From Magnetococcales bacterium (GTDB lineage Bacteria; Pseudomonadota; Magnetococcia; Magnetococcales; DC0425bin3): DNA of 64,000 bases. The position numbers and the translations under genes were made by a program. The stretch spans positions 1 through 64,000 of the forward strand of contig JADGCO010000008.1 of the NCBI GenBank assembly GCA_015228935.1, given 5' to 3'. Shown here piece by piece: positions 52,362 through 62,318 of the stretch. The notes beneath the pieces were generated by a model. It searched no databases. It saw only the letters and a program-made list of their open reading frames with translations, and had not been told where the DNA came from. Numbering within the stretch: the first letter of the stretch is position 1; each line of letters begins with the position of its first letter.

Positions 52362-53099
52362 TCATACGTGACCGGCTGCGAATAATTTTCTGACCTTGTC
52401 GAGGTCAGTAGCCGTATCCACCCCAGTGGCAGAAAAAGTCGTCACCACAACGCGCAATGGAAAACCGTTTTCCAGGGCGCGTAATTGTTCGAGTTTTTCC
52501 ATTTGTTCCAGCGGAGTGGGATTCATCCTGGCAAAGTGCTGCAAAAAATCGGCACGGTAAACGTATAAGCCTATATGACGCAGCACACCCGATGCAACAC
52601 CTTTTTGGTCCCTGGCAAAAGGAATGGGGGCACGGGAAAAATAGAGCGCAAATCCTTCCCGGTTACAGACCACCTTGACCACATCAGCCGAAAAAAAATC
52701 GATCGGATCGGTCAGGGGATGGGCCAGGGTCCCCATGGGGATTGTCGAATCGGTACGCATCGGTTCCAGAAGCTGGTCCAGCATGTGGGGATGGAGCAGG
52801 GGTTCATCACCCTGGACGTTGACGATCAGGTCTGCCTCCAGAGTTCTGGCGGCTTCGGCCACCCGGTCCGTTCCTGACGGATGGTCGGGGGAGGTCATGA
52901 TCACATCGCCACCGAAGGCCAGCACGGCCTGTTGAATACGTTCATCGTCGGTGGCCACCAGAACCCGGTCCAATCTGGCCTGGGCCGCACGTTCATAGAC
53001 ATGCTGGATCATGGGTTTGCCGGCAATGTCCGCCAGCGGCTTGCCGGGCAGGCGCGTGGAGGCGTAACGCGCTGGAATGATGGCCACGATCCTGGTCAT
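52362..53099 (-). CDS. kdsB: CMP-KDO synthetase
   Basis: A 245-residue cytidylyltransferase that activates KDO to CMP-KDO for LPS inner-core synthesis. Signatures are IIPARYASTRLPGKPL (~6-21), PMIQHVYERA, VLVATDDERI, DHPSGTDRVAEA and NVQGDEPLLHPHML. Length is typical. Its ATG overlaps the upstream gene's TGA by 4 bp (ATGA), so the DUF3108 gene and kdsB are translated together. The LPS heptose genes run the other way from ~54.1 kb, so this is an LPS region. Confidence 0.96.
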   Translation of the reverse strand: MTRIVAIIPARYASTRLPGKPLADIAGKPMIQHVYERAAQARLDRVLVATDDERIQQAVLAFGGDVIMTSPDHPSGTDRVAEAARTLEADLIVNVQGDEPLLHPHMLDQLLEPMRTDSTIPMGTLAHPLTDPIDFFSADVVKVVCNREGFALYFSRAPIPFARDQKGVASGVLRHIGLYVYRADFLQHFARMNPTPLEQMEKLEQLRALENGFPLRVVVTTFSATGVDTATDLDKVRKLFAAGHV

Positions 53100-53992
53100 G
53101 GTGTCCCCCCGGGTCGGGCATTTTCCGGCACGGCAGGTTGATCATGCAAGGCCTGGGAATGTCCCCGACCATCCACAAAACCAATCAACTCCGCCGTCAC
53201 CTGGCCAATACGAACCTTGGTTGCAACCCGCAGCGGCAAACGCCGTTCATCATGGGTGACCCAGATGGTCAAATCACCCTGCTGCCGAAACAGTTCCGAT
53301 GCCTGCAACAAGGGATGGATCGGAAATACCTGAAACCAGCCGAGTGGCGTGAAAAGATCTTCCGCCGGACCTGTCGTCACTTCAGCCATGTACCAACGGT
53401 CGCTGTCCAGGACCGGCAGGTGGATCTTGCCGGCACCCGGTTTCAAATCCGTCTGACTCCGCAGTTGGTAGAAAACGGTCATGGGATCGCTGATGTTATC
53501 GGAAATATTGTCCAGAATTTTGGGTGGATCGTCGTTTTTACGCAAGACGACCTGATCCTTGTCGCGCTGAAAATCGTAATCGACACGTCGTTGCCGGCGT
53601 CCCTGATTTTGCAGCTTGAGATAATTCAGGGTGGTCAACCCCCAGGCATTGCGAACCCCTCTGGCAGTGATGACATCATTGACCCCATAGATCCAATCGA
53701 CAGGCCCGATGGAAACCAGATTGGCCTTGATGGTATACTGAAAATCTCCCTTGGCAGGATCACCAGTGGTATCGTAGGCCAGGGAAGCCCGGCCAGCCGG
53801 GACCCCTTTCCAATGCACGTTGAAATCCAGCCGTTCGCCGGTCACGGCCCCCGTGGATGCCGGTTCTGCGCGGGCAATGCCAGGATCCCGGATCAATGAC
53901 TGTGTCCAGACCAGAAGCTGAATCAGGCAAACGCGCACCAGGAATAACCTTGGCCCGGATGGTTTGTTTGCTGCCGTCGTTGCCATGTGCAT
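53096..53992 (-). CDS. DUF3108 exported protein
   Basis: A 298-residue protein with an N-terminal hydrophobic export segment (FLVRVCLIQLLVWTQSLI, ~17-34, then ARAEPAS) and a DUF3108 domain (~50-275): GERLDFNVHWKGVPAGRASLAY, SDPMTVFYQLRSQ, VLDSDRWYMAEV, LTIWVTHDERRLPLRV. DUF3108 proteins are periplasmic and of unknown function, though often near envelope genes. The stop overlaps kdsB's ATG, so they form an operon. The promoter would lie in the divergent ~150-bp region shared with gmhB. Starts at ATG 53992 or 53986 are equally possible. Confidence 0.8.
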   Translation of the reverse strand: MHMATTAANKPSGPRLFLVRVCLIQLLVWTQSLIRDPGIARAEPASTGAVTGERLDFNVHWKGVPAGRASLAYDTTGDPAKGDFQYTIKANLVSIGPVDWIYGVNDVITARGVRNAWGLTTLNYLKLQNQGRRQRRVDYDFQRDKDQVVLRKNDDPPKILDNISDNISDPMTVFYQLRSQTDLKPGAGKIHLPVLDSDRWYMAEVTTGPAEDLFTPLGWFQVFPIHPLLQASELFRQQGDLTIWVTHDERRLPLRVATKVRIGQVTAELIGFVDGRGHSQALHDQPAVPENARPGGTP

Positions 53993-54145
53993 GGTAAAAA
54001 CCGTTTTCCTGCATGCAGGGGGATTGTCCGCACGATCACCAGATCGTAGTATTAACCCTGTTTACGCATCGGAAAGCAAGGAGCCGCTCTTCGTCATCAA
54101 CTGCTCATGAGGATCTCAAAGAGGATTGGAAAGGGAACTGGCGGG

Positions 54146-54709
54146 ATGCAACGTAATTCGCGCATACTTCTTCTGGATCGGGATGGGGTGCTGAACCAGG
54201 ATCGGCCCGACTACATTCAAACCGTGGCCCAGATGCAGGTTTTGCCGGGTATTCCCCAGGCCATGCGCCGCCTGCGGGATGCCGGAGTCTCCTGTCTGGT
54301 GATCACCAACCAGGCCTGTGTCGGCAAAGGCCTGGTCACCCCGGAAACCTTGCAGGCAATTCATGCCCGCCTGGCTGCGGAGATTTCTGCGGTCGGTGGT
54401 GACATTGCGCAATATTATTTTTGCACCCATCGCAATGAAGACCGGTGCGGTTGCCGCAAGCCCGCTCCAGGAATGATCCTCCAGGCACAGAAGGAGTGGG
54501 GCTTCGATCCCGCCCGAACCTGGATGGTGGGCGATGCCGAACGCGATATCCAGGCCGCAGAAGCCGCCGGTTGCCGTCCGGCAGTGGTCCGAACCGGCAA
54601 GGGGGAAATGACGGCCCTGAAACGTCCCGATGTACCGGCCTTTGCCGACTTGTCGGCCTTTGTTGACATGTTTCTTGCGTCCGACGTGTTCATGGAAGAT
54701 GCCAAATGA
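54146..54709 (+). CDS. gmhB: D-glycero-D-manno-heptose-1,7-bisphosphate 7-phosphatase
   Basis: A 187-residue HAD phosphatase. Motif I is LLDRDGVLNQDRPDYI, motif II is VITNQACVGKGLV, the zinc-loop cysteines/histidine are in YFCTHRNEDRCGCRKPAPGM (CxH...CxC), and motif IV is MVGDAERDI. GmhB removes the C7 phosphate of heptose bisphosphate on the way to ADP-heptose. ATG 54146 with AGGGAAC about 9 bases upstream gives E. coli-like length; a longer frame begins at 54107. The next coding element overlaps its stop codon. Confidence 0.93.
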   Translation: MQRNSRILLLDRDGVLNQDRPDYIQTVAQMQVLPGIPQAMRRLRDAGVSCLVITNQACVGKGLVTPETLQAIHARLAAEISAVGGDIAQYYFCTHRNEDRCGCRKPAPGMILQAQKEWGFDPARTWMVGDAERDIQAAEAAGCRPAVVRTGKGEMTALKRPDVPAFADLSAFVDMFLASDVFMEDAK

Positions 54710-54786
54710 ATGAACACCATCGTGCCCTCGATGGCCGTCTGGTTCTGGTGCGACATGTGTTCACGGAGGGAGGGGAAGTGACTTGA
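54706..54786 (+). CDS. 26-residue micro-ORF linking gmhB and gmhA
   Basis: The frame opens with an ATG overlapping the gmhB stop (ATGA at 54706-54709) and closes with a TGA overlapping the gmhA TTG start (TTGA at 54783-54786). It encodes 26 residues beginning MNEHHRALDGRLVLVRH. The double stop-start coupling is neat for an otherwise 73-bp gap. No domain is recognisable. It may be a translational coupler or chance; GGAGGGAGG just before gmhA is also a normal ribosome site. Confidence 0.4.
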   Translation: MNEHHRALDGRLVLVRHVFTEGGEVT

Positions 54787-55346
54787 TCGATTTCAATCAT
54801 GCCTTTGACGACCATCTGGCCATGGTTCACGCCGTGCGCGGGCTGATACCCGATCTGACCCGGGCCGCCGCCGAAATGACCCGCGCCATTCGCAGTGGCG
54901 GCAAGATACTCTGGATGGGCAACGGCGGCAGCGCCGCCGACAGTCAGCATCTGGCCGCCGAACTGGTCGGTCGTTTCAGTCGCGAACGACGCGCCCTGGC
55001 CGCCCTGGCCCTGACCACGGATACCTCGATTCTCACCGCCCTGGGCAATGATTATGGCTTCGACACCATTTTTGCCCGGCAGGTGGAAGCCCTGTTGCGC
55101 CCGGAAGATGTCGTGGTGGGCATCTCCACCTCCGGCAACAGCCCCAATGTCCTGGCTGGCATGCAGACCGCCCGGCGTCTGGGTGGTTTTACCATCGGCT
55201 TTTCCGGTCACGCCGGGGGCCTCCTGCGGGAAGCGGTCGATCTCTGCCTGACCGTTCCCTCCCAGGTCACCGCCCGCATCCAGGAAGGCCATATCTTGAT
55301 CGGCCATCTCCTGTGCGATTGGGTGGAAGCCTCGATCATGGAGTAA
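54783..55346 (+). CDS. gmhA: sedoheptulose-7-phosphate isomerase
   Basis: A 187-residue SIS-domain enzyme converting sedoheptulose 7-phosphate to D-glycero-D-manno-heptose 7-phosphate, the first step to ADP-heptose. It has ILWMGNGGSAADSQHLAAELVGRF (~42-65), DTSILTALGNDYGF, VVGISTSGNSPNVL and EGHILIGHLLCDWVE, all diagnostic. The TTG at 54783 has GGAGGGAGG upstream. hldE follows 6 bp after the stop. Length matches the family. Confidence 0.95.
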   Translation: MIDFNHAFDDHLAMVHAVRGLIPDLTRAAAEMTRAIRSGGKILWMGNGGSAADSQHLAAELVGRFSRERRALAALALTTDTSILTALGNDYGFDTIFARQVEALLRPEDVVVGISTSGNSPNVLAGMQTARRLGGFTIGFSGHAGGLLREAVDLCLTVPSQVTARIQEGHILIGHLLCDWVEASIME

Positions 55347-55352
55347 GCGGCC

Positions 55353-56861
55353 TTGTTCCAGAATCGCGACCAGATTTTGCACACCCTGACCACGGGTTTT
55401 GGTCAACTCCCCATTCTTGTGGTGGGTGACCTGATGCTGGACCGCTACCTCTGGGGCCAGGTCCAGCGCATCTCGCCCGAAGCACCCGTGCCGGTGGTCC
55501 GCCTGACCCGCGAAAGCGAAGGGGCCGGCGGTGCCGCCAATGTCGCCATGAATCTCGCCCGTCTGGGCGTCCGCCCCCGCATGGCCGGCCTCGTGGGCCA
55601 CGACAAAAACGGTCTGCGGGTCCGCCAAACCCTGGAACAGGCCGGCGTCGATTCCTCCCTGATTCAGGTCGTGGAAGGGTGGCCGACCATCACCAAAACC
55701 CGCATCCTCGGTGGCCACCAGCAGATGCTGCGCCTGGACCGGGAAGAACCCCTCACCGCCGCCGAACCGGTCCAGGAGCAATTGCTGTCCGCCATCCGGC
55801 AGCAACTGACAGGCGATTCCCCTCCGGCGGCGATCATTCTTTCGGATTATGCCAAGGGCCTGCTGACGGAACCCTTCTGTCGGGCGATCATCGACCAGGC
55901 CAAAGCGAGGGGCATTCCCATCCTGGTGGATCCCAAGGGGGTGGCCTACGCCAAGTATGCGGGGGTCACGGCGCTCTCCCCCAACCGCTCCGAACTGGGT
56001 GCCGCCGTGGGGCTGGATACCAGCAACCTCGAACCCCTTCTGGCAGCCGGGGAACAACTCCGGCAGCGTCTGGCGGTTGATTTTCTGGCCGTCACCCTGA
56101 GCGAAAGCGGTATTGCCCTGCTCGAACCGGGTCTGCCCCCGCGACGCATCCCCGCCACGGCCCGGGAAGTATTCGATGTCTCCGGGGCTGGCGATACGGT
56201 CATTGCCACCCTGACCGCTGGTTTGGCGTCTGGACTCTCTCGGCTGGATGCCCTGCATCTGGCCAATCTGGCGGCGGGTATTGTCGTCGGCAAGGTGGGC
56301 ACCACCCCCATCACCCTTGAAGAGTTGCGCGCCATCGTCGCCGATGGCCACGGCAGGGAACAGGCCGAAAAACTCCTCTCCCTGGAACAGGCCGTAAAGC
56401 TGGCCGCCGTTTGGCGCTCCCGGGGAGAGCGCCTCGTTTTTACGAACGGATGTTTCGATCTGCTCCATGCCGGGCATGTCACCTACCTGGAACGGGCACG
56501 GCAACTCGGCAATCATCTCATCATCGGACTCAATACGGATCGCTCCGTGCGCGCCCTGAAAGGCCCGCAACGCCCCCTGATCCATGAACAAGACCGGGCA
56601 CGGGTTCTGGCAGCCCTGGCCTCTGTCGATGCCGTGGTGCTTTTCGACGCCGAGACCCCCCTCCATCTGATCCAGGCCTTGCAACCGGATTTCCTGGCCA
56701 AGGGGGCTGATTACACCGAAGAGACCGTCGTTGGTGCCCGTGAAGTCCGTGCCTGGGGGGGCCGTGTGGCCCTGGTGCCCCTCGTCGAAGGGGTCAGCAC
56801 GAGTCGCATCGTGGCCGGAATTCGTACCGGCGCAGAAAATACCGCTGCATCAGGAGGCTAG
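55353..56861 (+). CDS. hldE: bifunctional heptose-7-P kinase / heptose-1-P adenylyltransferase
   Basis: A 502-residue fusion. The N-terminal PfkB-type kinase (~1-330) contains GDLMLDRYLWG, GGAANVAMNLARLG, GHQQMLRLDREEP and DVSGAGDTVIATL. The C-terminal adenylyltransferase (~345-490) has FTNGCFDLLHAGHVTYL and GLNTDRSV. Both steps of ADP-heptose synthesis are thus in one protein, as in E. coli HldE (477 residues). The start is a TTG at 55353, only 6 bp after gmhA. hldD follows 3 bp later. Confidence 0.95.
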   Translation: MFQNRDQILHTLTTGFGQLPILVVGDLMLDRYLWGQVQRISPEAPVPVVRLTRESEGAGGAANVAMNLARLGVRPRMAGLVGHDKNGLRVRQTLEQAGVDSSLIQVVEGWPTITKTRILGGHQQMLRLDREEPLTAAEPVQEQLLSAIRQQLTGDSPPAAIILSDYAKGLLTEPFCRAIIDQAKARGIPILVDPKGVAYAKYAGVTALSPNRSELGAAVGLDTSNLEPLLAAGEQLRQRLAVDFLAVTLSESGIALLEPGLPPRRIPATAREVFDVSGAGDTVIATLTAGLASGLSRLDALHLANLAAGIVVGKVGTTPITLEELRAIVADGHGREQAEKLLSLEQAVKLAAVWRSRGERLVFTNGCFDLLHAGHVTYLERARQLGNHLIIGLNTDRSVRALKGPQRPLIHEQDRARVLAALASVDAVVLFDAETPLHLIQALQPDFLAKGADYTEETVVGAREVRAWGGRVALVPLVEGVSTSRIVAGIRTGAENTAASGG

Positions 56862-56864
56862 TCC

Positions 56865-57812
56865 ATGTATATCGTCACCGGCGGGGCCGGTTTCATCGGT
56901 GCCAACATTGTCGAAGGGTTGAACCTCCGGGGAGAAAACGACATCCTGGTCGTGGACAACCTGGAAAAGAGTACCAAATTTCGCAACCTGGTCGATCTGG
57001 AATTTTCCGATTTCCTGGACAAGCGCGATTTTCGGGATGCCATCGAAAAAGGCCGTTTCGATCATGCCCGTATCCGGGGAATCTTCCATCAGGGAGCCTG
57101 CTCCGATACCATGGAGTATGATGGCCGGTACATGATGGACAACAATTTTTCCTATTCCAAGCTCCTGTTTCACTTTGCCGTGGAGCGGGAAATTCCTTTT
57201 GTCTACGCCTCCAGTGCCGCCACCTATGGCAACGGCATCCGCTTTACCGAGGAACGGTCCAGCGAAGAACCCCTGAACATCTATGGTTATTCCAAGCTGC
57301 TGTTCGACCGCTATGTCGAACGGCATCTGGCCGACGTGGAGAGTACCGTGGCCGGGTTGCGTTATTTCAATGTCTACGGTCCCCGCGAAGAACACAAGGG
57401 GCGCATGGCCTCCATGGTCTACCAAAGTTATCGGCAGCTCCGCGACGATGGCGTCACCTGGCTGTTTCAGGGCACCGGCGGTTATGGCGATGGCGAACAG
57501 CGGCGTGATTTCGTCTATGTGCGCGATATCGTCGATGTCAATCTCTTTCTGGCCGATGGGGTCCCGGTACAGGGGGTCTTCAACGTCGGCACCGGCAAGA
57601 GCCGCAGTTTCAACGAAATCGTCCATACCCTGATCGTCCTCATGGGACGGGGTGAACTCAAATACAAACCCATGCCCGACAACTTGCGGGAAAAATATCA
57701 AAACTTTACCGAGGCCGATATCACCCGCCTGCGACGGGCGGGGTACGGCAAAGCGTTCACCTCAATCGAGGAGGGTCTCGGCGAATACGTGGCACGCTTG
57801 CGGGAGGCGTAG
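56865..57812 (+). CDS. hldD: ADP-L-glycero-D-manno-heptose 6-epimerase
   Basis: A 315-residue epimerase converting ADP-D,D-heptose to ADP-L,D-heptose. It has the NAD(P) motif VTGGAGFIGANIVEGLN at the start, YASSAATYG, the YGYSKLLFD (YxxxK) site, YFNVYGPREEHKGRMAS and FVYVRDIVDVN. All match HldD/RfaD. ATG 56865 lies 3 bp after hldE. The order gmhB-gmhA-hldE-hldD-waaF forms a complete heptose-supply and transfer operon. Confidence 0.95.
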   Translation: MYIVTGGAGFIGANIVEGLNLRGENDILVVDNLEKSTKFRNLVDLEFSDFLDKRDFRDAIEKGRFDHARIRGIFHQGACSDTMEYDGRYMMDNNFSYSKLLFHFAVEREIPFVYASSAATYGNGIRFTEERSSEEPLNIYGYSKLLFDRYVERHLADVESTVAGLRYFNVYGPREEHKGRMASMVYQSYRQLRDDGVTWLFQGTGGYGDGEQRRDFVYVRDIVDVNLFLADGVPVQGVFNVGTGKSRSFNEIVHTLIVLMGRGELKYKPMPDNLREKYQNFTEADITRLRRAGYGKAFTSIEEGLGEYVARLREA

Positions 57813-57817
57813 GTCCG

Positions 57818-58855
57818 GTGGCGGCCATCTCTGCTGCCGCACGTTCCATTCTCGTGGTGGGACCTGCCTGGGTTGGGGACATGGTGCTGGCCCAATCGCT
57901 GTTCAAGGTCCTGGTCGCCCGGCAGCCCGAGGGAACCATTGATGTCCTGGCCCCGGCCTGGAGTCGCCCCCTCCTGGAACGCATGCCCGAAGTACGCCAT
58001 GCCCTGGCGTTACCCCTGGGACATGGTGCCCTGGGTCTGGGGATTCGCTATCGTCTTGGACACCAACTGCGCCAGGCTGGGTACGCTCAGGCCATTCTTC
58101 TTCCCAACTCCCTGAAATCAGCCCTGGTGCCACTTTGGGCCGGAATTCCGCGCCGGACCGGATTTTTGGGCGAGTGGCGGTGGGGTCTGCTCAACGATAT
58201 CCGGCCCCTGGATCGCCAGCGTCTCCCGCGCACCGTGGACCGGTTTGTGGCCCTGGCCCTCGATTCCGAAGAGAGTCTGCCTGCGTCACTCCCGTTTCCC
58301 GCCCTGCGAGTGAATCAACGGGCCATCCCTCCCCATCTTGCCGCATTGGGGGTGTCTCTTGATCGTGGTCCGATACTCGCCTTGTGTCCGGGTGCCGAAT
58401 ATGGCCCGGCCAAGCAGTGGCCCATCAACCACTATGGTGCCTTGGCCCGGCAGTACTCTCTGCGCGGCTGGCAGGTTTGGGTCTTCGGTTCCCCCAAAGA
58501 AAAACAACTTGGGGATCAGATTGCGGCCCAGGTCGGCGCGGGTGTCATTAACCTTGCCGGGACAACACAACTCGGCGAGGCCGTGGATCTGCTCGCCCTG
58601 GCCCGGGCTGTCGTCACCAACGATTCGGGTTTGATGCATGTGGCCGCCGCCTTGAATCTCCCCGTCCTGGCCCTGTTCGGCTCTTCGGATCCCACCCACA
58701 CCCCACCCCTCGGCACCAGAATTCGCATTCTGACCCTGAACCTGCCCTGCTCTCCCTGTTGGCGGCGACGCTGTCCCCTGGGGCACATCGACTGCCTGCG
58801 CCGCATCACTCCTGCGGATGTGGCAACGGCTCTGGATCAGTTGCTGATTGAATAA
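57818..58855 (+). CDS. waaF: LPS heptosyltransferase II
   Basis: A 345-residue GT-B glycosyltransferase of family 9. It has VVGPAWVGDMVLAQSLFKVL (~11-30), the IRYRLGHQLRQAGYAQAILLPNSLKSAL segment, LCPGAEYGPAKQWP, FGSPKEKQLGD, VTNDSGLMHVAAALNLPVLALFGSSDPTHTPPLG and a C-terminal four-Cys region (LPCSPCWRRRCPLGHIDCL), all typical of WaaF. It adds the second heptose to the LPS inner core, using the ADP-heptose made by the preceding genes. GTG start at 57818, 5 bp after hldD. Confidence 0.93.
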   Translation: MAAISAAARSILVVGPAWVGDMVLAQSLFKVLVARQPEGTIDVLAPAWSRPLLERMPEVRHALALPLGHGALGLGIRYRLGHQLRQAGYAQAILLPNSLKSALVPLWAGIPRRTGFLGEWRWGLLNDIRPLDRQRLPRTVDRFVALALDSEESLPASLPFPALRVNQRAIPPHLAALGVSLDRGPILALCPGAEYGPAKQWPINHYGALARQYSLRGWQVWVFGSPKEKQLGDQIAAQVGAGVINLAGTTQLGEAVDLLALARAVVTNDSGLMHVAAALNLPVLALFGSSDPTHTPPLGTRIRILTLNLPCSPCWRRRCPLGHIDCLRRITPADVATALDQLLIE

Positions 58856-58886
58856 AAACGCACTCTTTTCCTTCAGAATCCAAGGG

Positions 58887-59147
58887 TTATGGATTTTGCG
58901 GTGCCGGTGCCCCGCGCAACAGTCCTGCAACGCTCAAATCCTCGTCAATCTCTTCCCAATGAATTCCATATCCACCGCCACAAAGCGCCCATTTATTGCG
59001 TTGTTCGGGTGTTGCCTGGAGAAGTCGGGGAAACCATGCCAAAGGAACCATGACAGAACGTCCATCCATCAAATCAACCTGGATGGTATCGTTGGTCACC
59101 CCAACATATCTGACTCGTTTATCTGCCCGCAGAGCCAAAATACCCAT
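58887..59147 (-). CDS. DUF2442-domain protein, TA-like
   Basis: An 86-residue protein matching DUF2442: VRYVGVTNDTIQVDLMDGRSVMVPLAWFPRLLQAT, then a WALCGGGYGIHWEEIDEDLSV ending. DUF2442 genes are usually paired with DUF4160 genes and behave like TA partners. A decayed DUF4160 frame lies directly upstream and overlaps this start by ~29 bp. ATG 59147 begins MGILALRAD. Function by family only. Confidence 0.82.
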   Translation of the reverse strand: MGILALRADKRVRYVGVTNDTIQVDLMDGRSVMVPLAWFPRLLQATPEQRNKWALCGGGYGIHWEEIDEDLSVAGLLRGAPAPQNP

Positions 59148-59391
59148 TCCATATCTCCACCAAAAAATTTCGATTTTCCTGGATTATCCTTCCCAGCTCG
59201 GCCAGATCTTTGGATGAGAAACCAAAATTTGATGGTAATTGCAAGGGAGCCAGCCAAAATTTAGCGGAACATCCCACTTTGTCCACATGGACACGCATCG
59301 GTTCATTGGCTTCGTGACTGTAGGTGGTGGTTGCCTTTGCAATAAAGCCATGATTCTCATGAGAAAACCTTGAAAAAACATGGTTTGTTGA
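59119..59391 (-). pseudogene. DUF4160-like gene lacking a start codon
   Basis: One frame reads HGFIAKATTTYSHEANEP, VHVDKVGCSAKFWLAP, then NFGFSSKDLAELGRIIQENRNFLVEIWNGYFG, the DUF4160 pattern (short basic fold with HVHV-like strand and RI-helix). It ends at a TAA (59119-59121) inside the DUF2442 gene, as usual. Upstream the frame runs to the brnA stop without an in-frame ATG, GTG or TTG; an ATG at 59381 is out of frame by one. A one-base indel or a start-codon loss has probably killed it. It could still be read if a non-standard start is used. Confidence 0.6.
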
Positions 59392-59676
59392 TCAAGGCGA
59401 TTCGGATTGAGGCGCATGGGTGGCCACCCAATCTTTAAGCACATCGTCCACACGAGATTGCCATCCGTTACCGGTTGCCCGGAATGCATCCACCACTTCG
59501 CGTGAAAGACGGATGGTGATCCGCTCCTTGGTGGTTTTTTTTTGCGCACCGCGCACTCCCAGCTTGCGTGCAAGTGACGGCGGCAACGAATTCGCCGGCT
59601 TGAAATACCGGAAATCCGCTGCTGTCAGTTCACGGACTTCGCCCTCTTCATCCGTCAATGGTTTTCGGTTTTCCAT
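59392..59676 (-). CDS. brnA: BrnA-type antitoxin
   Basis: A 94-residue BrnA antitoxin. An acidic N-terminus is followed by a ribbon-helix-helix in the C-terminal half: KERITIRLSREVVDAFRATGNGWQSRVDDVLKDWV (~49-84). BrnA neutralises the BrnT ribonuclease and autorepresses the operon. Its ATG overlaps the brnT end by 29 bp, a usual arrangement. Length is typical. Confidence 0.9.
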   Translation of the reverse strand: MENRKPLTDEEGEVRELTAADFRYFKPANSLPPSLARKLGVRGAQKKTTKERITIRLSREVVDAFRATGNGWQSRVDDVLKDWVATHAPQSESP

Positions 59677-59932
59677 GTCGTCTTGCCTCCCGTGCGTTAG
59701 CCTTGCGAAAACTGATTATTCTAATACCATCAATGGTTTCAATAAAGCACAACACATGCAGCCGATGCCCAAGATACCCGACAGCGATATGGCGAGTCTC
59801 ACTCCCATAATCGCGACGGGCATCAATCTCGAAATCTGCTGTGCTGAAGTCGAATTTGACCGCTTCCTCGAACGAAAGCCCTCGCTCTTGGATATTTTTC
59901 AGGTTCTTATCCGGGCCAAAGGTGATCTTCAT
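59648..59932 (-). CDS. brnT: BrnT-type ribonuclease toxin
   Basis: A 94-residue RelE-fold toxin: MKITFGPDKNLKNIQERGLSF, DARRDYGSETRHIAVGYLG, HRLHVLCFIETIDGIRIISFRKANAREARRHG. BrnT cleaves RNA and is activated when BrnA is degraded under stress. Chosen start is ATG 59932; six extra codons are possible upstream. It precedes brnA with a 29-bp overlap, the reverse of ordinary antitoxin-first modules but normal for BrnTA. Confidence 0.9.
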   Translation of the reverse strand: MKITFGPDKNLKNIQERGLSFEEAVKFDFSTADFEIDARRDYGSETRHIAVGYLGHRLHVLCFIETIDGIRIISFRKANAREARRHGKPKTIDG

Positions 59933-60035
59933 ACACCAAACTGTATGCACAGTTACTATGAGGCGTCAAACTATTCCTTGGACACCACCTCCAAAGTGGT
60001 GGATGGGGAATTCACCGGAACACGCAAAGATAAGA

Positions 60036-62230
<2,195 letters not shown>

Positions 62231-62318
62231 CTCTTTGGGTTTTACATTTTGTCTGAAGTGTCTCATGTTCGGCAGGTGCTGGTCATGTTGATTCACATTC
62301 AAACTGCGAGCGTGCCTG

